From: Mycetohabitans sp. B8
GTDB taxonomy: Bacteria; Pseudomonadota; Gammaproteobacteria; Burkholderiales; Burkholderiaceae
Reading direction: 5' to 3'
Assembly: GCF_021991875.1 (NCBI RefSeq)
Contig: NZ_JAHLKR010000008.1
Location: 1 to 64,000, forward strand
Length of the DNA: 64,000 nucleotides
Shown: piece after piece, positions 59,068-64,000 of the stretch
Layout of the letters: each line of letters starts with the position of its first letter
Numbering within the stretch: position 1 is the first letter of the stretch
Notes under the pieces: model-generated
What the model saw: the letters and a program-made list of their open reading frames with translations, nothing else
Databases searched by the model: none
Told to the model about the DNA's origin: nothing
Made by a program: the position numbers and the translations under genes

Positions 59068-60285
59068 ATGACCCTTTCCAGCCGATCTTTCCAATTGTGC
59101 GCTACGCCGCCGCATGCAGTGGCCGCTGTTTCCACCGCCGCGTTGCCTGTGCGCAGTGGCGGTGGTGCGCCTGTGGGGCGGGCCGTACTGCCGCGCCGCC
59201 GTGCTTTTGGCCGCCCCCGCATCCTAGTGGTCGGCTGCGGCGATGTCGGGTTGCGCTGCGCGGCAAGGCTGCGCGAGCGCTTTCGCGTGTTCGCGCTGAC
59301 GACTCAGCCGGCCCGTTTCGCATCGCTGCGAGCGGCCGGGCTCGTGCCGCTGCTCGGCGATCTCGACGACCGGCGCTCGCTGGCGCGCGCCGCACGCGTG
59401 GCGCGACAAATGCTGCATTTGGCGCCGCCGCAAGCCCAGGGCGCGACAGATCGCCGCACCGCCGCGCTATTGGCTGCGTTGGGCGCGCGGCGGGATCTGC
59501 GGCGCACCGCCCGTGCACCGCGCGTCGCCATGGGTGCGCAGCGCATCGTCACGCGTCGCGTCGCTGGCAGGACGCACGCGATTGTCGGGCGCGTCATGAC
59601 CGAGAGCGCCATTGTACCCGAGCGGCCACCGCGCGCCTCGCGGCACCGGCGGTGGCCGCCGGGCTCGCTGCGCCAGCCGCCGCCGGTACGCATGGTCTAT
59701 ATAAGCACCACAGGGGTCTACGGCGATTGTGATGGTGCGCTCATCGATGAGACGCGGCCCGTGCGGCCGGTCAATGCGCGCGCGGTGCGCCGTGTATCGG
59801 CCGAGCGCCAATTGCGTCGCGCCGGCTCACGAGGGGCTGTCAGGGTGTCGATTCTCAGGGTGCCCGGCATCTATGCCATCGACCGGCTGCCCGTGCAGCG
59901 ACTGCGACGCGGTACGCCGGCTTTGTGCGATGTGGACGATGTCTATACCGGTCACGTCCATGCGGACGACCTCGCCGCTATCACGGTCCGAGCGTTGTTC
60001 CGCGGCCGCCCGCAGCGCGTCGTTCATGCGGTCGACGCTACGCATTGGAAAATGGGCGAGTATTTCGACCGTATCGCCCACGCATGCGGCTTGCGCCCGG
60101 TGCCGCGCATCACCCGGCAACAGGCCGAGGCCACGCTCAACGCGGCATTGTTGTCGTTTATGCGCGAATCCCGCCGCCTAGCCAACCGGCGTTTGCGCGA
60201 TGAATTTGCGATCAAGTTGCGCTACCCGAGCGTCGAGGACTTCTTGCGCGAACACGCGCGCCAATTGTCAAGCGCGCACCGTTGA
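59068..60285 (+). CDS. NAD-dependent epimerase/dehydratase-like protein
   Basis: The product is 405 residues from the ATG at 59068. After a non-conserved basic N terminus of about 45 residues, ILVVGCGDVGLRCAARLRER gives the Rossmann dinucleotide loop. VYISTTGVYGDCDGALIDET followed by RPVRPVNARAVRRVSAERQL resembles the active-site region of YeeZ-like extended SDR proteins. The middle (about residues 120-200) is arginine-rich and longer than in relatives. The substrate is unknown. Confidence 0.8.
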   Translation: MTLSSRSFQLCATPPHAVAAVSTAALPVRSGGGAPVGRAVLPRRRAFGRPRILVVGCGDVGLRCAARLRERFRVFALTTQPARFASLRAAGLVPLLGDLDDRRSLARAARVARQMLHLAPPQAQGATDRRTAALLAALGARRDLRRTARAPRVAMGAQRIVTRRVAGRTHAIVGRVMTESAIVPERPPRASRHRRWPPGSLRQPPPVRMVYISTTGVYGDCDGALIDETRPVRPVNARAVRRVSAERQLRRAGSRGAVRVSILRVPGIYAIDRLPVQRLRRGTPALCDVDDVYTGHVHADDLAAITVRALFRGRPQRVVHAVDATHWKMGEYFDRIAHACGLRPVPRITRQQAEATLNAALLSFMRESRRLANRRLRDEFAIKLRYPSVEDFLREHARQLSSAHR

Positions 60286-60292
60286 GCGCCGC

Positions 60293-60484
60293 TCACAACG
60301 CGAGCATCGGCATGGCCTCGATGATCGCGAAACACAGCAGTGCGCCAAGGATCGCGCCGATCAGGTTAGGATGGTACTTGCGCTTGAGATGAAGCGCAGT
60401 CAGCAATGCCCCGATCAGGATTGCGCCGAGCAGCGCGAACGCAATCATCATATAGGTGATCTCGAAGGTGTCGCCGGTGATCAT
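60293..60484 (-). CDS. small two-TM membrane protein
   Basis: The product is 63 residues from the ATG at 60484, chosen because GGAGG lies eight bases before it; a TTG at 60499 has no separate ribosome-binding site. Two hydrophobic helices (about residues 11-31 and 42-60) flank a short basic loop, HLKRKYHPN. No family is recognised. It converges with the epimerase-like gene with a seven-base gap. Confidence 0.6.
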   Translation of the reverse strand: MITGDTFEITYMMIAFALLGAILIGALLTALHLKRKYHPNLIGAILGALLCFAIIEAMPMLAL

Positions 60485-60645
60485 GGTGCCGTCCTCCAAA
60501 GCCTACGCCCGATGGCGTCCTTATTTGTCAGTATAGACACATGATTGCGGAAAGCATGCTGCACTGCAGCAGTGGCACGCCTGGGCTGACGCTTACGGGG
60601 GACCGCAGCCTGCCGGTGTGCCGAAGTTCGGTTATGCCGTTCGCT

Positions 60646-61347
60646 TTATCCCGTCAACTTGCCGAGTTCCTCGGTTTCGAGCCACCGCCACTGCCCCTGC
60701 GCGAGCGCCGGGGGCAGTACAAACGCCCCGATAGCCTCGCGATGGAGTTGCTCGACGCGGTTACCCGCGGCGGCGATCATCCGCTTGACCTGATGGTACT
60801 TTCCCTCGGTGAGCACCAACTCAATCGTGCGTTCATCGCGCCGCCGCGCCGAGCGCGCCATGCTCACCGCCGGCTCGCCGTGCAACTGCACCCCCTGACG
60901 CAGCGCATCGAGTTGGGCGTTGTGCACCGGATGGCGCGTGGTGGCGACGTACGTCTTCGGTATCTTGCGTTTGGGCGAGCCCAGCCGATGGATAAAGGCC
61001 CCATCGTCGGAGAGCAGCAACAGGCCCGTCGTATCCGCATCGAGACGGCCGACACATTGCACGCCGCGCGTGATCAGCGCGGGGGGAAGCAGGCTATAGA
61101 CGCTTGAATGGTGCTGTGGCGCGTGCGAGCACTCATAGCCGGATGGCTTGTGCAAGACCAGATAGGCCTTGTGCCGATACTCCCAGCGTACGCCGTCCAC
61201 GTGGAACACCAGCCCCGCCGTCTCGAACACGGCATTCGGATCGTCGCAGCGCTGTTCGCCAATCGTGATCGCGCCTCGGATGACGAGCGCTCTGCACTCG
61301 CGTCGTGATCCGAAGCCTTGGGAAAAAAGAATGCTTTCAAGGTTCAT
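60646..61347 (-). CDS. rsuA: 16S rRNA pseudouridine synthase RsuA
   Basis: The product is 233 residues from the ATG at 61347 (MNLESILFSQGFGSRRECRA). The N-terminal S4 RNA-binding domain is followed by the catalytic aspartate in CVGRLDADTTGLLLLSDDGA and the block LVLTEGKYHQVKRMIAAAGN. AYLVLHKPSGYECSHAPQHH is typical of RsuA. It modifies U516 of 16S rRNA in E. coli. Its C terminus faces the small membrane protein. Confidence 0.92.
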   Translation of the reverse strand: MNLESILFSQGFGSRRECRALVIRGAITIGEQRCDDPNAVFETAGLVFHVDGVRWEYRHKAYLVLHKPSGYECSHAPQHHSSVYSLLPPALITRGVQCVGRLDADTTGLLLLSDDGAFIHRLGSPKRKIPKTYVATTRHPVHNAQLDALRQGVQLHGEPAVSMARSARRRDERTIELVLTEGKYHQVKRMIAAAGNRVEQLHREAIGAFVLPPALAQGQWRWLETEELGKLTG

Positions 61348-61564
61348 GCGCCGGGATTCTAACAATGCCATCGTCGCGCCGTGGTCGGTGTAGGCCGTGT
61401 CCATTATCCCGTGCCCGCACACTGGCGCGTCGCGGCTTGCCGGTGTGCGGGCCGTGAGAGTGACTGCGCAACACTTGTGTGCCAGGCCAATCCGACATCG
61501 TCACCATGCTGACATACAATGGCCCTTTGTTCCCGCGCGTCGGTGAGCCGGTTCGATTTTTCTG

Positions 61565-62875
61565 ATGCAGACATTTCTCGCGTTTGTTGCTGCCCTGCTG
61601 CTGGTCTTTCTCAATGGTTTCTTCGTTGCCGCGGAATTCTCGCTGGTCAAACTGCGCGGCACGCGGGTCGCGGCCATTTCCCGGCAATATGGCTGGCGGG
61701 GCCGCGTATTGTCGCGCGTGCATGGCCACCTGGACGCTTACCTGTCAGCCTGCCAACTTGGCATCACGCTTGCGTCGCTTGGCCTGGGCTGGTTGGGAGA
61801 GCCGGCGTTTGCCCATTTGCTAGCCCCGCTGTTCGGCATGCTACAAATCGTGCCGCCGCTTGCCGACGCAATCGCACTGGCGCTGGCGTTCCTGATCATT
61901 TCGTTCCTGCATATCGTGGCCGGTGAGCTTGCGCCGAAATCGCTCGCCATCCGGATGCCGGAGCGCGCCGGCCTGCTGACCGCCGTGCCGTTATACCTAT
62001 TTTACTGGATCATGTATCCGGCCATTGCACTGCTCAATGTCAGCTCGAACCGGATGCTCGCGTGGTTTGGCCTGTCGGACGCTGGGCAGGCTGAAGCCCC
62101 GTATGGTCGTGACGAGTTGAAGCTGATCGTGCGTGCGAGCCGGTCCCATCGGCAGTTCTCGAGCGACGAGCTCAGTACATTGTCGCATTCGCTGGAGTTC
62201 GGCGAACTGACTGCATCGGACCTGATGCGTCCGCTGCGCGACGCGGTGAGCTTCAATGTGGGCCTGTCATTCGACGCGAATCTAGCGTTGGCGGCAAAGA
62301 GCCGCTACAGCCGGTATCCGCTATTTGACGAAAGCGGCGACAAGGTGCTTGGCATGGTCGATGTGAAGGACTTGCTGTTTCGTCGTCTCGAAGGGCATAC
62401 ATCGCGCGACCTGCGCGAACTCGCGCGCCCCGTGCTCGAGGTGTTGCCGGAGATGCCCGCACTCGAGTTGCTGCGGCGCTTTCGCTCGGGTGCGCCTCAC
62501 TTTGCGGTGATCGGGCGTCCCGGGCTGAAGCCGGTCGGCTTCGTCACGTTGCCGGACCTGCTTGCGGCGCTGGTCGGCCAGATCCGGGACGATACGCGTA
62601 CCACTGACGTTGAATGGCAACGGCAGCCGGATGGCAGCGTGATCGGTCGCGGCAGCCTGTCGATCGTCTCGCTTGAGCACCTGCTGGGCGTGGACTTTGG
62701 TGAACAGTCGGCCGAGTCGGTTGGCGGCATGATCCTGGACAAACTGGGCGAATTGCCGCAGCAGGGGCAGAGCGTGGACTTTGGCTCATGTCTGATCACC
62801 GTCAACGAACGGGTCGGTCCGCGAATCGTGACGGTCAAGGTCTGGCCGAAAACGCCGCAGGGCGCGCAAGCTTAG
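61565..62875 (+). CDS. CNNM/CorC-HlyC family membrane protein
   Basis: The product is 436 residues. The N-terminal DUF21 domain has about four membrane segments (LLLVFLNGFFVAAEFSLVKL, LGITLASLGLGWLGEPAF). Two CBS domains follow (about 215-335; LMRPLRDAVSFNVGLSFDAN, GKVLGMVDVKDLLF-like), then a CorC_HlyC domain (GSVIGRGSLSIVSLEHLLGV). Members are implicated in magnesium/cobalt efflux or regulation, although many are still labelled haemolysin. A TACAAT box lies at 61515-61520. Confidence 0.9.
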   Translation: MQTFLAFVAALLLVFLNGFFVAAEFSLVKLRGTRVAAISRQYGWRGRVLSRVHGHLDAYLSACQLGITLASLGLGWLGEPAFAHLLAPLFGMLQIVPPLADAIALALAFLIISFLHIVAGELAPKSLAIRMPERAGLLTAVPLYLFYWIMYPAIALLNVSSNRMLAWFGLSDAGQAEAPYGRDELKLIVRASRSHRQFSSDELSTLSHSLEFGELTASDLMRPLRDAVSFNVGLSFDANLALAAKSRYSRYPLFDESGDKVLGMVDVKDLLFRRLEGHTSRDLRELARPVLEVLPEMPALELLRRFRSGAPHFAVIGRPGLKPVGFVTLPDLLAALVGQIRDDTRTTDVEWQRQPDGSVIGRGSLSIVSLEHLLGVDFGEQSAESVGGMILDKLGELPQQGQSVDFGSCLITVNERVGPRIVTVKVWPKTPQGAQA

Positions 62876-63043
62876 CAGCGCCGATCGTCAATGCGATCTC
62901 GCCTTCGTGCCGGGCTGCGGCGAAAACGACCGCGTGGCCCGCACAATCGTGGTCGAACCACGCACAGCAATTGGGACGTCGCGTTGGCGGCTTGCAATGT
63001 AGGGCTACCACCGGCTGTCCATGCGTCGAGTTGGCGTACCGAC

Positions 63044-63079
63044 GAAAAAACCCCGTGAGACGTTCATCTCACGGGGTTC
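63044..63079 (-). terminator. rho-independent terminator of the tRNA-Leu gene
   Basis: On the minus strand accccgtgaga (63077-63067) pairs with tctcacggggt (63060-63050) around a six-base loop and is followed by six T residues. It lies 35 bases after the tRNA CCA. Confidence 0.92.
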
Positions 63080-63111
63080 CTCCACATACTGTGGTGTACG
63101 CCGAATACGGT

Positions 63112-63431
63112 TGGTGCCCGGGGCCGGAATCGAACCGGCACGCCTTGCGGCGGGGGATTTTCTTCCCACTTCGGCTTTCGCCGCCGCCCATTCGGAGAGT
63201 GGACGTTCGTGGTCTGGAGCACGCCTTCACCTTAGCCTGTGGCCTTAGGTGCCCGCCGTCTGCTCTCTACACCTTCCAAGGCGCCTTACGGCGCCAAGGC
63301 TTGGCTCGGCATTAGCTCGGACTCGCGTCCAGGGCCTTCACCGAGTTTGACGGGCTTCACCTCCGAGGTTTCCCCCGAAGGGCTCAAATTTGGTCTGAGT
63401 CCCCTGCGTCTACCAATTTCACCACCCGGGC
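63112..63431 (-). tRNA. tRNA-Leu (CAA) interrupted by a group I intron
   Basis: Exon 1 (63431-63397) reads gcccgggtggtgaaattggt and on to ggggactc. Exon 2 (63161-63112) starts aaaatccccc and ends with an encoded CCA. Joined, they give an 85-nt class II tRNA with 7-bp acceptor stem gcccggg/cccgggc and anticodon stem gggga/tcccc. The anticodon loop is C-T-C-A-A-A-A, the variable arm ccgccgcaaggcg-like, and the T arm gccggttcgattccggc. The anticodon is CAA. The interruption falls after C34. Promoter and terminator are both visible. Confidence 0.93.
63162..63396 (-). ncRNA. self-splicing group I intron (compact, Azoarcus-like, subgroup IC3-type)
   Basis: This is a 235-nt insert inside the tRNA-Leu anticodon with no open frame, so no homing endonuclease. 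Reading 5'-3' on the minus strand, it carries the core segments known from the 205-nt Azoarcus tRNA-Ile intron: gccgagccaagc, a gcgcc hairpin, gaaggtgtagaga, agacggc, acctaagg, ggtgaaggc and a tccag segment. Two GAAA tetraloops are recognisable (ggggaaacc near the 5' end, cggcgaaagccg near the 3' end). It ends in G, as required. P1 can form from exon ctc with gag at intron 12-14, and P10 from intron ttt 9-11 with exon 2 aaa. Confidence 0.92.
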
Positions 63432-63528
63432 AAAACGGTGAAGCAGCTTGCAACACTACCTCACACTCACTATCCGTGAGTGATGCTAATCCGCGTAGGA
63501 CCGAAATCACCACGCGGCGCAAGCCGTG

Positions 63529-63557
63529 ATTATGTCGTAATTCAACACGCTCGGCAA
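63529..63557 (-). promoter_or_regulatory. promoter of the tRNA-Leu gene
   Basis: On the minus strand TTGCCG (63557-63552) and CATAAT (63534-63529) are 17 bases apart, about 100 bases upstream of the tRNA 5' end. The rest of 63432-63683 shows no gene. Confidence 0.65.
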
Positions 63558-63683
63558 GCATGTCTGTCATGAGTGTCGTGAGCCCATCCATTGTCCGGGG
63601 CTGTAGCCTGTCATGTGTCCGGTTTGGCGTGTCGTATGGAGCCACCCGTGAGCCGGGCACGTGGGTGACAGGGCGCCTGGAAG

Positions 63684-63875
63684 ACGAGATTCAAAGCAAT
63701 CTACAGCGACTGGCAGGACAAGCGGCTCACGCAGGCCGAGGCGGCATCGCTATTGAGGGGCGAGCGCACGTTTTGGCGGCAGATGGGACGTTACGAGACC
63801 GACGGCCTGCGCGGGCTAACCGACAAACGGCTAGGTCAAGTCTCGCACAAGCGCTCGCGGCGCATGCGCCAGTGA
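63684..63875 (+). pseudogene. transposase N-terminal fragment (ISNCY/IS1202-like)
   Basis: The frame reads TRFKAIYSDWQDKRLTQAEA, then ASLLRGERTFWRQMGRYETD, then GLRGLTDKRLGQVSHKRSRR, and stops at 63875. A helix-turn-helix region followed by YETDGLRGLTDKRLGQVSH is typical of the N terminus of ISNCY-type transposases common in Burkholderia. There is no start codon in frame near its beginning, a residue block of the first helix is shortened, and the catalytic domain is missing. After 63875 nothing coding is evident to the window end. Confidence 0.65.
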
Positions 63876-64000
63876 TCAGCGACAACCCATTGCTTTGCAC
63901 TGCGGTAGGGCGTCACCGTCGAGCCGACGCGTCGCCTTGCGCATGCGCGCCGCCGATCCACGACGCGGCCGCTACGCCAAGCCATGCCACAATCGTCACC

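Noticed and set aside
63112-63431. Reading the tRNA anticodon as CAG because exon 1 appears to continue CTCAG
   Set aside because: With CAG, the intron would end ...GAAGAA without a terminal G, and the P10 pairing is lost. A CAA anticodon uses the terminal G and both P1 and P10.

Overview
The window reads as chromosome of a betaproteobacterium of the Burkholderiaceae, most like a Burkholderia or Mycetohabitans-type genome. The evidence is high GC, gene content and order (argF next to a DUF3579 gene, rpsT, murJ; lpxK-Trm112-kdsB-adk; ribF-ileS-lspA-coaBC-dut; nadA-nadC beside nadB), and Burkholderia-like protein sequences. IS remnants, gene stubs and decayed transporter genes are scattered among the core genes, which suits a lineage undergoing genome reduction. 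The genus is inference.

Layout. 1-2000 is a lower-GC accessory patch: the start of an IS110-like transposase, then an orphan contact-dependent-inhibition (CdiA-CT) toxin module flanked by two small membrane proteins that look like immunity proteins. 2300-16500 is core: ybaK, plsY, yajQ, murB, argF, DUF3579, rpsT, murJ, a SirB1-like gene, adk, kdsB, a Trm112-like gene, lpxK, xseA and sodB. 16500-24400 holds a degenerate EAL protein, a DHA2 exporter, decayed ABC-transporter genes, a stand-alone fusA, a DUF192 protein, a tiny exported protein and rluE. 24400-32200 has icd behind a strong palindrome, a DUF2946/TonB copper-receptor pair, a cold-shock gene, and clpS-clpA. 32200-39700 is a leftward cluster: ribF, ileS, lspA, coaBC, a luciferase-like oxidoreductase and dut. 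39800-46800 runs rightward: purN, an RsmB/NOP methyltransferase, an MscS channel, a desaturase, and nadA-nadC. 46800-51400 has nadB, rpmB-rpmG, radC, fkpB and ispH. 51400-56300 is a long leader followed by livHMGF. 56500-62900 has an aminotransferase, an iron-sulfur flavin reductase, an epimerase-like protein, rsuA and a CorC/HlyC-type protein.

The most striking element is at 63112-63431 on the minus strand: a tRNA-Leu(CAA) gene interrupted in its anticodon by a 235-nt group I intron of the compact Azoarcus-like type, with its own promoter and terminator. The 5' exon must end in C34, so the splice-site pair is predicted to be C-G instead of the usual U-G. The window ends in a transposase fragment.

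Functionally the core genes cover envelope synthesis (plsY, murB, murJ, lpxK, kdsB, lspA), translation (rpsT, rpmB, rpmG, fusA, ileS, ybaK, rluE, rsuA), cofactors (nadABC, coaBC, ribF), isoprenoids (ispH), protein quality control (clpS-clpA) and branched-chain amino acid import (livHMGF, with no binding-protein gene here).
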